64,000 bases of DNA from Bactericera cockerelli (Eukaryota; Arthropoda; Insecta; Hemiptera; Triozidae): contig CM044959.1 in assembly GCA_024516035.1 (NCBI GenBank), positions 27,554,605 to 27,618,604 on the forward strand. The letters run 5' to 3'. Of the stretch, positions 56,601 through 62,561 are shown piece by piece (position 1 is the stretch's first letter; the number at the start of each line of letters is the position of its first letter). The position numbers and the translations under genes were made by a program. The notes beneath the pieces are model-generated. The model did not search any database. It saw only the letters and a list, made by a program, of their open reading frames with translations, and was not told the origin of the DNA.

Positions 56601-59600
56601 GGGAACAAGCATGTACGAGTACTTCCACCACAAGGACATAGCCCATCTAGCCGAGTCTCATAAGTCTGCCCTGCAGAACTCAAGCCCCGTTACCACATCA
56701 GTAAGTTTCTCTTTTATTTATTTATTTATTACACTTGAACGGGCGGACCCTGTATTAAATAATACAATTTTTTTCCTAACTAAAGACATGACAAAAAAAT
56801 TATGTTTAATACTACTAATTTCAAAAAGTTGTCAAAAAGAAAAAGAAAATGAGAAGTGGAAAGTTGTATCTTGCAGTACCATTCCTTATAGGAGGTAGGA
56901 GATACAAAATCGAATACTCTAGAGAAAATAAACGGACCGAAAACAATATTTTCTATATTTTTCAATTTAATATAAAAAAAGAGATAGGCCTAAAGAAGTA
57001 TTTTTGGTTTATAAAAGCCCCCCTTAAAAAAAACAGTCAATTGTGATGAAAAGTGATGAGAATTAGTGCTGGGAACTCGGATGTATTTCTACTGATTTTC
57101 ATTGTATGGGGAGACCAGTTTCTTTCTGAGCGAATTGTTCTGTGTCGAACCGCTATTATATGCTCTGATCTTCCTTCAGAATCAAATTATTTCGAATCCC
57201 ACTGACTGAAACATTACTTCACAACACTTCGCATTTAAAATCAGAGACAAAATGTCGCGAAACTTTTCGAAAGGGAATGTTGTGCTGAGTGGGAAACTGG
57301 ATTCTGTCTATTATCTGTATCTTATGAAGGAAGGAAAAAAGATTTTCTAGAAAAGAGAAAAAAATTGGAGAATGCGAGTATTTGGGATTTCTCATGCATT
57401 TTTAAGAATCCTCGTAGAATAGGTACTGCATTCGTTATGTTCACTCACAGACTTTGGTCTCTTTCGCTCCCTCTCGAATCAAAGTTCACACAAGAAAGTT
57501 TCCACTAGTATGAAACTAAACTTATATTTTCCTATGATTACAGGTTTATCAATTCAAGAATAAAGGAGGAACCTATGTTCAACTACAAAGCGAATGGAAA
57601 AACTTTCGGAATCCATGGACCAAAGATATTGAATATCTAATATCTAAAAATACTTTGATCCTGTAAGTTCTTAATCTCTCACAGTAGTGTTAAAACTAAT
57701 TCATTTCAAAATCATCTGATAAAATAAAATCTAAAGAACAACCAAGTAATGATTTCAGTTGTTGAGGGTACTGATTTATCACTGAATTATACCCAATAAA
57801 ATACTATAGTTATAGAGTACTATAGACCGTACAGACTTTTACCAAGTGAAGGCGCACCTACCTCAGTATCTTAATCAATAAGGCGGCGGACTTGTAACCT
57901 GGAGGTCGATGGTTTAAGTCCCATCTTCAGCAAAGATTTAGTAAAGCGAGTTTGAGTAGTTGTGACATCACGAAAGTGATTAACACAAATATAAAAAACT
58001 TAATAAGTGAAGGCGCTAGTCTGGTCATCTAGATAGCGTAGGGATCCGTTGTGTTTCCCACTCAATGCATGAAATTTTCCCCATATACATATTTCAGACG
58101 TTGTCAACATAATAATGCCACCAAAGCAAATCATGGACTAGTAAGTCCAAATCGGTATAAATAAGTGTCTATTATTAAATTATTGATATTTTTCAGAAAT
58201 GATATGAAAGCTGAGAGTAGTACAGATAATCCATCCCAGTCCCAACTAACATCAGGGTTCGACTTCTTCAATACAAATCAAAGTAAGTTCCTTCCAGATA
58301 CATTTTTATCTGTTATTTAGTCTGATGGATTATTTATGTGTTTAGAAGTTTTCGCCATGCTTGTACCTGACCTAGGTTTTAATTATGGCGGATCTGGATT
58401 TTTAGTTTCTGAATGTTAGAGATGTTCAGGGATCCACTCATATGTATTTTGTGAGGAAAATATAGTCAGGCTTTAGTTCTAAGTTCAGAAAAGATAAGAC
58501 ACGGACCGGCAAAACGTGTACGATGAGGCAGATAAGAATGGTTGTAATGATGATGTAGTTCATTACCGCTTTAAGAGGAAATCCAGGTGCGGGGCGTCGC
58601 GTCCCTTGCGAGAAACTTCTATGCTACTCCATATTTATTTATAGTACTGACGCTGGCACTGTTCCTATCTGACTTTTGTTAAGGCGCTAATATAGTAATC
58701 CAGGTAGCGTAGGGTTCATCCGTTGGTTCGAATCCCACCCAATGCATGAATTTCTTATTTATTTGAGTATGTGACCACATAATAATAATAATATTCCGAC
58801 CTCAGTAGCTTGATCGATAAGGCGGCGGACTTGTAACCTGGAAGTCGGTGGTTCAAGTCCCGGTTTCAGCTTAGATTTAGTACAGCGAGTTAGAGTAGTG
58901 ATATCACGAAAGTGATTAACACAAATATGTATAATAAAAAAAATTTAAAACTATTCTGAGGGTTTAGTTGTAGAAAATGCTTTATTCATCATCGCATTAA
59001 GCATTGACCATTACATCTCATGAACATGGTTTGAATTTCAGCCAATGGCATCGGAGGCAAGGAGATGCAGCGGCTGATCACCTCACACGTGGAGGCGAGC
59101 AAGATAGGCAGGCAGATAGCGGAGGCGGTGCTGGACATGCAGAGGCGCGAGACCTCCAGCTCCAACAGCACCCCCTCCCCCCCCTGCAGCGCCGCCGAGA
59201 CCCTGTCAGATGTAAGCTTTAGGGCCGAATTATAGTTTATTTAAATGTAAATAAAACAATAATAAATTTAGAGAAACAATAATAAAATTAGAGACACAAT
59301 AATAAATTTAGAGAAACAATAATAAAATTAGAGAAACAATAATAAAATTAGAGACTTCTACTAACTCAGCTGAGGGAAGAGCCGAAAGCATACTTGCTGC
59401 ATTCCGCCTCTGCACCGCCAGGCTGAGGTCAAATTATGAAACAGGATTAGATTTAATCTAAGTGGAAACTATCCCCTTACACGCTCTCTAGTGGAATTCT
59501 CAACCAGTCACGGGCCACTATAGCTTGATTCAGCTGATAGTGCCCACATAATAATAATATTATCGCCTTATTTATACTGCCCGATAAGAACTATTATAGA

Positions 59601-60783
59601 GTCCCATTATTCCAGCAGTAAGCCCAAGACATATTATTATGTGGTAAAAATCCCAAATGGGAGGATAACATGTCATGTCCCGGCTGGGTTTCGAACCCGC
59701 GACCTCTGGAATCTCTGGATTCACAGAGTGCCGCCTTTACTTATCTTTAGGGATAGTTTCCACCTAATCTAAGTTTCCACTTAATCTAAGTGGAAACTAT
59801 CCCTAAAGATAAGTAAAGGCGGCACCTCTGTGAATCCAGAGGTCGCGGGTTCGAAATCCCCACGCTCTCTAGTGGGATTTTCAAGCAGTCACAGACCACT
59901 CACTATAGCCTGATTCAGCTGATAGTGCCCACTTAGATTAAATCTAATCCTGTTTTATTTTTTGGTCTTTAGTATTGTTCCTTTCAACTGCTCAGGTCAT
60001 ATCAAGCTGGGGCTTTACCCTCCATTCGCTGGAAACTTACAAACTAGCTACCCACATTCACCACACACAGCCTGGGTTGGGCCGGTAATAGCCAGCATCA
60101 CGAGGTTTCAAGTTTGAATGGTCACCCATCCAAGTCCTAACCTCGCTGGACGTTGCTTATCTTCAGTGACAGAAAGAAAACTGGTGCATTCAACGTGTGC
60201 CATCGACGCTGGCTAAATAACATCAAGTTTCCTTCCTAGCGAAAAACTAAACTAATAAGCTGATCTATTTTTCTAAAAAGAATATGCTGTTACGTTTCTG
60301 ATTTTCTAAAACATCATCAAGCGGACTCGTAACTGAGTTCTGAGCAGGTCTAATTTTTATAGGGCAGATTTCAGTGATCTTAGAACCAGCTTTGTAATTG
60401 TAAGAGAAATATTTTTCAAAATCATGTCAAACACTTTTTGTCACCTTTAAGAGGGAATAAAATGTTACTTAGTTCCAGTGGTTTTCAACTGGTGGCGCTT
60501 GCAAACAAACGATCTGAATTGAATTTTTATTGAAAGCTGACATGTGAGTTAATAAATATATTTTTATGTATTTAACTGCTTATAAAGCACGTTTGAAAAA
60601 AACGTGCTTTATCCTAATTTTTTGTGTACTTGTTGCAGTTACTTCAAAATCATGGCCTGGAAAATCGCGGTGTGAACCCTCTCATCTGCTCTTCACTGCT
60701 AGGAGGAGAGGGGGGTAGAGGAGGGGACTTCTCCTTGGTCCGTAACAATGTGGTGCTGAGTAGCTCCTCCTGTCACGAGTCTG
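35472..60783 (+). CDS. cyc: cycle (BMAL-type) circadian bHLH-PAS transcription factor, 3' end outside the window
   Basis: Thirteen coding exons: 35472-35631, 39943-40074, 42079-42147, 48412-48649, 49426-49518, 50529-50646, 51390-51686, 53213-53468, 56562-56700, 57544-57662, 58197-58282, 59042-59211 and 60639-60783. All junctions are GT-AG and phases match throughout. The product pairs with CLOCK on E-boxes. It contains an N-terminal Lys/Arg patch ([11 protein letters not shown]), the bHLH ([15 protein letters not shown] ... [15 protein letters not shown]), PAS-A ([20 protein letters not shown] to [17 protein letters not shown]), PAS-B ([15 protein letters not shown] to [12 protein letters not shown]) and part of the C-terminal linker. 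About 614 residues follow from the internal Met at 39962. The transactivation tail typical of BMAL1 is not seen and should lie downstream. Oddities: an apparent 1-bp frameshift in exon 1, a Pro/Ser-rich PAS-A/PAS-B linker, and a 26-copy splice-acceptor array before the 56562 exon. Identity as BMAL/CYC is firm; exon 1 is less so. Confidence 0.93.
35740..35985 (+). repeat. LINE 3' tail, family L1
   Basis: Contains GGTGGAAGAGAAAGCCACAG, CTTTAACCTCGCCCCTTGG, an AATAAAGTGTTGAATAATAA tail and a terminal A-run. Relatives at 48689, 52953 and 53499 share the 'GGAAGAGA-GCC--AGGC-TTAACC-CGCCC' module. Confidence 0.6.
36048..36618 (+). repeat. Dispersed repeat B
   Basis: Shares with 45400-46058 the sequence TTTCTGGACGAATCATAGCC, TCGAGAACGGTAAAAG, GAGACTTGAAATTTGG and the terminus GGATAAGGAAAGTCGTGTG. 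It includes a GTCC/GTGT-rich variable core and an A-run at 36355-36374. No coding capacity; superfamily unknown. Confidence 0.75.
36619..37884. other. cycle intron 1, unannotated part
   Basis: AT-rich; the longest open frames (about 70-96 codons near 37.1-37.4 kb) do not resemble known proteins. Confidence 0.4.
37885..38145 (+). repeat. 5S-rRNA-derived SINE (reference copy)
   Basis: The head closely follows 5S rRNA: TTGAATACACCGGTTCCCTT, AACACCGAAGTTAAGCGACA, then CTTGGATGGGTGACCATTC; eukaryotic 5S rRNA has GCTGAATACACCGGTTCTCG and CACCGAAGTTAAGC at the same places. The unrelated tail (AATGGAGGGTAAAACCCCCG, GTCGTGATATGACCATG, AAAGCGACGTTAAACCC) ends in an A-run. It is therefore a SINE3-type element using the internal 5S RNA polymerase III promoter. 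At least seven copies occur in this window: 7802, 20050, 37885, 49001, 59985, 62021 and 62309. Confidence 0.92.
38146..39306. other. cycle intron 1, unannotated part
   Basis: T-rich and A-rich runs around 38.3-38.4 kb and nothing recognisable as a gene. Near 38760-38790 (GCAAAGCGGGCGACAGCCCG) there is a short GC-rich hairpin. Confidence 0.35.
39307..39604. mobile_element. Harbinger-like MITE
   Basis: Inverted ends TGCTGGGTCCAGACACGTGC and the complement of TGCTGGGTCCACACAGGTGC bound a 298-bp element, flanked by TTA (39304-39306, 39605-39607). A 3-bp TWA duplication is typical of PIF/Harbinger. The interior has TGTTGCAGCAACATGTTGCA-type palindromes. Confidence 0.75.
39943..40074 (+). CDS. cyc: cycle exon 2 (N-terminal basic patch)
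   Basis: Acceptor TATTTCTCTTTTCCAG, donor CA|GTGAGT. Reads [18 protein letters not shown] and [11 protein letters not shown], similar in place and content to the KRKGSS basic patch before the BMAL1 bHLH, a nuclear localisation candidate. The Met at 39962 is an alternative start if exon 1 is not used. Confidence 0.85.
40132..40256. mobile_element. Short MITE M1
   Basis: Right end GATTAAATCTAATCCTGTTT is inverted, more weakly, at the left (GAAACTGAATTAAAGTTAAT). A longer relative carrying a SINE lies at 59438-59958. Confidence 0.6.
40257..41115. other. cycle intron 2, unannotated part
   Basis: AT-rich. Near 40700-40750, GGATTGTCAAAGGGAAAAAC resembles part of the LINE tail at 35740 (GAATTGTCAAAGGGAAAAAA). 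Nothing else recognised. Confidence 0.4.
41116..41830 (+). repeat. Dispersed repeat A
   Basis: Starts with the palindrome AAATTTCTAATATTAGAAAT and ends AATCACGAGGAAGTAT ... AATTGGCAGTGTTTTTT. It includes TTTCTGGACGTTTCATAACC and a GTCTGTCGGTCTGTCGG microsatellite. An inverted copy lies at 62765-63457. No transposase is seen. Confidence 0.8.
42079..42147 (+). CDS. cyc: cycle exon 3 (acidic linker before bHLH)
   Basis: A 69-nt exon between GTTTGATTTCAG and AA|GTAAGA. Encodes [20 protein letters not shown]. Joining at both sides keeps the frame and gives ...[18 protein letters not shown]. Confidence 0.88.
42271..42570 (+). repeat. tRNA-headed SINE, family T2 (reference copy)
   Basis: Complete: tRNA-like head GGTTAGATTAGCTCAGTGGT, GGTCCCGGGTTCGATCCCCC, then GACAAAAATTTGTATTCTTA, a body with GGGAAGTATTGTGTTACTTC and ACTACGGGATGGGCAGGCTA, ending GGCTACGAAATAAAAAAGGC and a short A-rich tail. 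Confidence 0.88.
42693..42945 (+). repeat. 28-bp tandem repeat, 9 copies
   Basis: Unit ACTCCTTATTAACTGCATAA plus ACTCTACC, 28 bp, repeated nine times with few substitutions (AAC/AAG, CAT/CGT). Lies in the cycle intron shortly after the T2 SINE. Confidence 0.92.
42946..43470. other. cycle intron 3, unannotated part
   Basis: AT-rich, no recognised repeat or coding sequence. Confidence 0.35.
43471..43685 (+). repeat. tRNA-headed SINE, family T3 (reference copy)
   Basis: The head can still form a tRNA acceptor stem (GTCCCGG with CCGGGAC), with D-arm-like TAGCTCAGTGGTAAAGGC and T-arm TGGGTTCGAAACCCA. The tail ATGACAAGTTATCATCCCAT ... GTATAAATAAGGCGATATTA ends in an ATT microsatellite. Other copies: 31008 (-), 50085 (+), 59543 (-). 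Confidence 0.88.
44568..44685 (+). pseudogene. Tc1/mariner-superfamily transposase fragment
   Basis: One frame reads [20 protein letters not shown], then [16 protein letters not shown], which matches the DDE-core segment of insect Tc1/mariner-type transposases (HDGAPAHF ... YLDE ... W). Only about 38 codons survive, between the inverted arms of the 43801 element. A fragment of the next protein segment lies at 54633-54869. Confidence 0.7.
45400..46058 (+). repeat. Dispersed repeat B inserted in the foldback element
   Basis: Inverted short ends (ACTTTCCTTATC and GATAAGGAAAGT) bound a copy of the 36048 repeat; the variable core is a (GTCT)n microsatellite at about 45528-45570. Confidence 0.8.
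46668..48049. other. cycle intron 3, unannotated part with exon-like debris
   Basis: Mostly AT-rich. Around 47600-47640, GACTGGGGGACGTTAAAC resembles a phrase near 15.17 kb. The only exon-like sequence is the decayed bHLH fragment annotated at 47916. Confidence 0.4.
47916..47955 (+). pseudogene. Decayed partial copy of the cycle bHLH exon start
   Basis: GACAAAATCGTAGCGAAATT then GAAAAG matches 48411-48436 with two differences over 26 nt and reads [12 protein letters not shown] followed by a stop. The AG acceptor is mutated (CCACCG in place of CCACAG). Preceded by TTCTCCC-type sequence like the true acceptor region. Confidence 0.6.
48050..48235 (+). repeat. tRNA-headed SINE, family T4
   Basis: AGAGTGAGTTAGAGCGCGCT, GACCTGGGTTCGATTCCC, TCTGCTCTGTACTTGGATGT, CTCGTGAGGAAAAATGAGTA and GACCAGTGGCGGC. 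Confidence 0.85.
48412..48649 (+). CDS. cyc: cycle exon 4 (bHLH, start of PAS-A)
   Basis: Acceptor GTTTCTCCCACAG, donor CAG|GTAGTT. Encodes [38 protein letters not shown] and [16 protein letters not shown], then [13 protein letters not shown]. The basic region keeps the H, E and R residues that contact an E-box (HSEIEKRRR). Confidence 0.95.
48689..48866 (+). repeat. LINE 3' tail, family L1
   Basis: GGTGGAAGAGATTGCCATAG, GCAATAACCCCGCCCTTTAG, TTAGGACATAT and the terminus CTAATAAAGAGTTTCTAAAT. Starts 40 bp after the exon 4 donor. The same terminus is inverted at 52953-53165. Confidence 0.65.
49001..49198 (-). repeat. 5S-rRNA-derived SINE (diverged)
   Basis: Minus-strand copy with AGGATTTTACGCTCCACTCG, CATCTAGCCTGGGTTGGGCC and CGTGCCATCAATGCTGGC at the head end; the 5S core is degraded. 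Confidence 0.6.
49426..49518 (+). CDS. cyc: cycle exon 5 (PAS-A)
   Basis: Acceptor TTTTTGTTTGCAG, donor CAG|GTTAGT. Encodes [20 protein letters not shown], then [11 protein letters not shown], the first PAS-A strands and helix. Confidence 0.95.
49612..49795 (-). repeat. tRNA-headed SINE, family T5
   Basis: Minus-strand copy; the head reads CCGACCTCCGTGGCTCAGTG, and CGGGATTCGAACCCGCAACC contains the B box. Confidence 0.8.
50085..50286 (+). repeat. tRNA-headed SINE, family T3, interrupting another repeat
   Basis: Nearly full-length T3 (GGTAGCTCAGTGATAAAGGC to GGGCAGTATTATTAAGGCGA). It splits the repeat whose two halves (GGCGAGCGCTCGTCAAGTAG before, TTAACACGAAACAGAGTTTA after) are contiguous at about 16015-16085. 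Confidence 0.85.
50529..50646 (+). CDS. cyc: cycle exon 6 (PAS-A)
   Basis: Acceptor TTTATTTCAG, donor A|GTAAGT. Encodes [39 protein letters not shown]. Confidence 0.95.
51146..51282 (-). repeat. tRNA-headed SINE, family T1, in cycle intron
   Basis: Complement of the T1 head: GGGACTTGAACCACCGACCT, TTACAAGTCCGCCGCCTTAT, GATCAAGCTACTAAGGTCGG. Lies about 110 bp before exon 7. Confidence 0.8.
51390..51686 (+). CDS. cyc: cycle exon 7 (end of PAS-A, Pro/Ser-rich linker)
   Basis: Acceptor CTCCCCCCCCCAG, donor G|GTACGC. Encodes [20 protein letters not shown] and RSFFCRMKC, the conserved end of PAS-A, followed by a GC-rich linker ([39 protein letters not shown]). VKEEPD lies where BMAL1 has its sumoylated VKVED motif and matches the psi-K-x-E consensus. 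Confidence 0.92.
51687..52486. other. cycle intron 7, first part
   Basis: AT-rich, no recognised element. GAACTATGCCGAATTGTTTT at about 52344 also appears, changed, at about 54104 (GAGCTACGCCGAATTATTCT), each followed by a similar TCAGTGTGTTAGGTCTCTTT-like stretch, so part of this intron is duplicated after exon 8. Confidence 0.45.
52599..52796 (+). repeat. LINE 3' tail with a snap-back start
   Basis: Begins with a 17-bp perfect inverted repeat (GTTTTGTAATCCGGGGC, spacer, GCCCCGGATTACAAAAC), continues AT-rich to AAAATAAAGTGT and ends in a 28-bp A-run. The inverted first 17 bp resemble a 5'-inversion. Confidence 0.55.
52953..53165 (-). repeat. LINE 3' tail, family L1, inverted
   Basis: Complement of the 48689 tail: TTACACTTTATTAATAGGAC at the end and GTCCTAACTAAAGGGCGGGG, TTATTGCCTTAGGCAATCTC, TTCCACCCA at the start. 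Confidence 0.65.
53213..53468 (+). CDS. cyc: cycle exon 8 (PAS-A/PAS-B linker end, PAS-B start)
   Basis: Acceptor GCTTGTGTTCCAG, donor AG|GTGACT. Encodes [20 protein letters not shown], an acidic Glu/Gly run, then [35 protein letters not shown]. The last codon is split and completed by the 56562 exon to give [11 protein letters not shown]. Confidence 0.94.
53499..53672 (+). repeat. LINE 3' tail with long A-run
   Basis: GGTGCGGAAGAGAATGCCGT, TAGCACCGCCTTTGATCAAG, TGTAAATAAAACTTGATCC and about 40 A residues. Confidence 0.65.
53786..54013 (-). repeat. LINE 3' tail, family L2, inverted
   Basis: Complement of the terminus at 21583 (AGTGCTTTATTTAGACTGTC, AGGTAGTCCCATTATGCCAA), ending with A-rich sequence near 54010. 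Confidence 0.55.
54430..54900 (-). mobile_element. Decayed Tc1/mariner-type element with transposase fragment
   Basis: The left end TACAGAGTGGTCATGGTCAA is a diverged version of the 43801 element's TACAGGGTGGTCC. On the minus strand (54633-54869) one frame contains [18 protein letters not shown] and [16 protein letters not shown], the DDE-core end and following helix of insect Tc1/mariner-type transposases (DFFLWGYLK). Only about 78 codons remain, and no right end was identified before the 64-bp array. Confidence 0.7.
54931..56595 (+). repeat. 64-bp tandem array of a splice acceptor plus exon start, 26 copies
   Basis: Each unit has 30 nt of intron end (TTTCAATAAGATTGTATTGT, then ACACTTTCAG) and 34 nt of exon start (GGCTACTCCGGTGCTGGGCT, TCCTTCCTCAAGAG). 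The exon part starts at 54962 and every 64 nt to 56562, 26 copies in perfect register. Copies are nearly identical: the variable position is GCG or GCT at the second codon (GCG at 55603, 56371 and 56563), plus one A-to-C change after copy 1. The last copy runs into the true exon. In every other copy the exon frame meets TAA right after CAAGAGTTTCAA. Confidence 0.97.
56562..56700 (+). CDS. cyc: cycle exon 9 (PAS-B)
   Basis: Acceptor TGTACACTTTCAG (the 26th in the array), donor TCA|GTAAGT. With the split codon from exon 8 it encodes [39 protein letters not shown] and NSSPVTTS, the PAS-B core helices. Choosing any earlier acceptor in the array gives a stop. Confidence 0.95.
56701..57543. other. 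cycle intron 9
   Basis: About 56715-56900 may be an inverted LINE tail (TTATTTATTTATTACACTTG then GGCGGACCCTG), low confidence. The rest is AT-rich with nothing recognised. Confidence 0.4.
57544..57662 (+). CDS. cyc: cycle exon 10 (end of PAS-B)
   Basis: Acceptor CCTATGATTACAG, donor CT|GTAAGT. Encodes [40 protein letters not shown], matching the BMAL segment around NPWTKEVEYIV. Confidence 0.95.
57866..57993 (+). repeat. tRNA-headed SINE, family T1
   Basis: ACTTGTAACCTGGAGGTCGA, GTAAAGCGAGTTTGAGTAGT, TGTGACATCACGAAAGTGAT, AACACAAATAT. Immediately followed by a T6 fragment (58017-58085: AGGCGCTAGTCTGGTCATCT). Confidence 0.82.
58197..58282 (+). CDS. cyc: cycle exon 11 (linker)
   Basis: Acceptor GATATTTTTCAG, donor AA|GTAAGT. 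Encodes [28 protein letters not shown]. Phase-consistent on both sides; less conserved than the PAS exons. Confidence 0.88.
58680..58790 (+). repeat. tRNA-headed SINE, family T6
   Basis: AAGGCGCTAATATAGTAATC, GTTGGTTCGAATCCCACC, CAATGCATGAATTTCTTATT, TGTGACCACATAATAATA. The better copy is at 63868. Confidence 0.75.
58798..58933 (+). repeat. tRNA-headed SINE, family T1
   Basis: CCGACCTCAGTAGCTTGATC, GCGGACTTGTAACCTGGAAG, GGTTCAAGTCCCGGTTTCAG, GATATCACGAAAGTGATTAA, CACAAATATG. Confidence 0.85.
59042..59211 (+). CDS. cyc: cycle exon 12 (conserved C-terminal helix region)
   Basis: Acceptor TTTGAATTTCAG, donor GAT|GTAAGC. Encodes [40 protein letters not shown]. The [15 protein letters not shown] stretch corresponds to KIGRMIAEEIMEIHR in BMAL1. 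Confidence 0.93.
59254..59353 (+). repeat. 20-bp tandem repeat, 5 copies
   Basis: Unit AAACAATAATAAAATTAGAG with A/T and A/C variants, 40 bp after the exon 12 donor. Confidence 0.9.
59438..59958. mobile_element. MITE M1 carrying a SINE and a snap-back duplication
   Basis: Inverted ends AAACAGGATTAGATTTAATC and GATTAAATCTAATCCTGTTT. Inside are a minus-strand T3 SINE (59543-59745) and, after a 36-bp inverted repeat (arms 59728-59763 and 59790-59825), a second T3 head in the opposite orientation. TCTCTAGTGG and TGATTCAGCTGATAGTGCCC each occur twice. Confidence 0.75.
59543..59745 (-). repeat. tRNA-headed SINE, family T3
   Basis: ATCGCCTTATTTATACTGCC, CATTATTCCAGCAGTAAGCC, ATCCCAAATGGGAGGATAAC, TGTCATGTCCCGGCTGGGTT, CAGAGTGCCGCCTTTAC. 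Confidence 0.85.
59985..60215 (-). repeat. 5S-rRNA-derived SINE
   Basis: TTTACCCTCCATTCGCTGGA, GGTCACCCATCCAAGTCCTA and TGCCATCGACGCTGGC; the 5S core is degraded around 60150-60190. Confidence 0.8.
60216..60638. other. cycle intron 12, last part
   Basis: AT-rich with nothing recognised; includes the short palindrome TATAAAGCACGTTTGAAAAAAA / AACGTGCTTTAT just before the exon 13 acceptor. Confidence 0.4.
60639..60783 (+). CDS. cyc: cycle exon 13 (C-terminal linker), last visible
   Basis: Acceptor TACTTGTTGCAG, donor G|GTAAGT. Encodes [20 protein letters not shown], a GGEGGRGG run, then [17 protein letters not shown]. The exon ends on a donor, so at least one more exon, expected to hold the transactivation tail, lies past 64000 or was missed. 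Confidence 0.85.
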
Positions 60784-60875
60784 GTAAGTTAGGGCGGAGA
60801 TCTGGACGGGGATGAAAATTGTTTCGTGATGTTTTGGTGTACAAATTGCTTCAATTACAATAGTTACATTACATT

Positions 60876-61088
60876 GTATTCAAAATTTGGTTACAGTTGT
60901 TTGTAAGGGATACCTTCCGGTCCGCTCGTGTTGACCCAGCACCTAAATGGGAAGTATTGTGTCACTTCTCGCCCATCAGAGGGGAGGCATACTACGGGAT
61001 GGGCAGGCTACAACACAGACCACAAGCGTCTGAGGTAGCTCCTGTTTCATGGCTACGAAAAAAAAAAGCTGTGAAACTCTCATCTTTA
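60876..61088 (+). repeat. tRNA-headed SINE, family T2 (5' truncated)
   Basis: Starts at TTGTATTCAAAATTTGGTTA without the tRNA head and ends GGCTACGAAAAAAAAAAGCT. Confidence 0.85.
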
Positions 61089-61414
61089 AAAAAAATTGAT
61101 TTGTGGGGGTCATTTTTGTTGTTGTTGAGAAATCAACATGTAGTCCTTTATTTAGAACGATTGCACTGCACTTCCTGACTCAGCTTTTATTTATTAAGAA
61201 AACTGTATGTCCTAGAGATGTACGCAAATGCACATCCTGATGCATAATGACAATTCTACGAGAATTACTGTATGGTATAATCTTCTTCTGGTATTTCGGG
61301 GGGTTATATGGGGTTAGTGACATCAAATCTTATATTTTTGGTGTACTGAACTTTTTTAATTCAACCCTATTTATCATTATACTAGCGGGCTGCACCCGCT
61401 TCGCCAAGCCATCA
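61089..61414. other. cycle intron 13 or 3' region, unannotated
   Basis: No recognised element. CTAGCGGGCTGCACCCGCTTCGCCA-like sequence near 61384 also occurs near 6421 (GAGCTGCACCCGCTTCGCCA), so a small repeat ends here. Confidence 0.4.
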
Positions 61415-61644
61415 CACACACACCACCCATACATCACACACTACACCCACACACCACACACACCGCACACACAAAAAACACACACACACATCGAAACACA
61501 CACACCCATCCACACACAAACACATCCACACACACCCCCATACACAGACACCCACCCAAACACACCCACACCTACAAACACAACACACCCACACACATCA
61601 CACACACCACACACATACACACACCCATCCACACACACACACAT

Positions 61645-61687
<43 letters not shown>
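61415..61687. repeat. (CA)n microsatellite
   Basis: Imperfect CA/CCA repeats becoming pure CA from about 61640. Confidence 0.95.
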
Positions 61688-61690
<3 letters not shown>

Positions 61691-62020
61691 TCACGCAGCA
61701 ATACTTAGCCGAACCATTTTTGCGTTGCGACTTAGCCGAACTTAAGAAAAGTTTGTCCAATTTGAATAAGGTTTATATCAATTGATAGCAATTTCAATTT
61801 AAGAGATACACACTTCTCGGTTTTTTTTACAATTCTCAACCATTTTGAAAATAAGTGAAAAATTCTAACGTTCTGCTAATTCCCGAGCGCGAAGCGACCA
61901 GTGCCGGTCTCTAAAATTTCCTCACTCAGCAATACTTAGCCGAACCATTTTCGCGTTTGATACTTAGCAGAACACGCAAATGAAAAAATAGTACTTAACC
62001 GAACATTAACGATTTTTGAG
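61688..62020. other. Unannotated intron or 3' region with a tandem motif
   Basis: CAGCAATACTTAGCCGAACC occurs at about 61698 and 61927, and ACTTAGCCGAAC-type words recur about five times in between, so this is a degenerate local repeat. No gene seen. Confidence 0.5.
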
Positions 62021-62232
62021 CCAGCGTTGAAGGCACCGGTTCTTGTAGGATCACCGAAGTTGAGCAACGTACAGCGAGGTGTATACTTCGTGATGCTGGC
62101 ATTCCGGCCCAACAAAGGCTGGGTGAGGTTTATGTGGATACCCGGTTTTTAGTTTCCTGCGAATAGAGGGTAACACCCCCGTCGTCATATGACCATGCAT
62201 TAAAAAGTGAGGTTTAACGTCGTTTTAAAAAA
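62021..62232 (+). repeat. 5S-rRNA-derived SINE (diverged)
   Basis: GAGCCAGCGTTGAAGGCACC, ATCACCGAAGTTGAGCAACG, GGGTAACACCCCCGTCGTCA, ATATGACCATG. Confidence 0.75.
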
Positions 62233-62308
62233 ATAAATAATTGAAAAGTTATTGTCTTAACATAGCTTTGCTCGGGCAGGGAAATGAAATGATTTTTTTT
62301 TTTTTTTT

Positions 62309-62561
62309 AAGTGGGGTTTAACGTCGCTTTCAACTGCCATGGTCATATGACGACGGGGGTTTTACCCTCCATTCGCAGGAAACTCACAAACCTGCTACTC
62401 ACATTGACCTCACCCAGCCTGAGTGGGGCCGGGAAAAGCCAGCGTCACGAGAATTAGAATTTGAATGGTCACCCATCCAAGTCTTAACCTCGCTGGATGT
62501 CGCTTAACTTCGGTGTTCTGAAGGGAACCGGTGTATTCAACATGCCATCGACGCTGGCTAA
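62309..62561 (-). repeat. 5S-rRNA-derived SINE
   Basis: Nearly identical to the 20050 copy: AGTGGGGTTTAACGTCGCTT, ACTGCCATGGTCATATGACG, GGTCACCCATCCAAGTCTTA, CATGCCATCGACGCTGGC, preceded by a T-run (the poly-A of the minus-strand element). Confidence 0.92.

Noticed and set aside
56479..56898. A 139-codon protein starting in the array
   Set aside because: It merely opens in the repeat, enters cycle exon 9 and runs through the GTAAGT donor; it is not a separate gene.
61247..61760. Long His/Thr or Val/Cys-rich open frames
   Set aside because: They are translations of the CA microsatellite on both strands.
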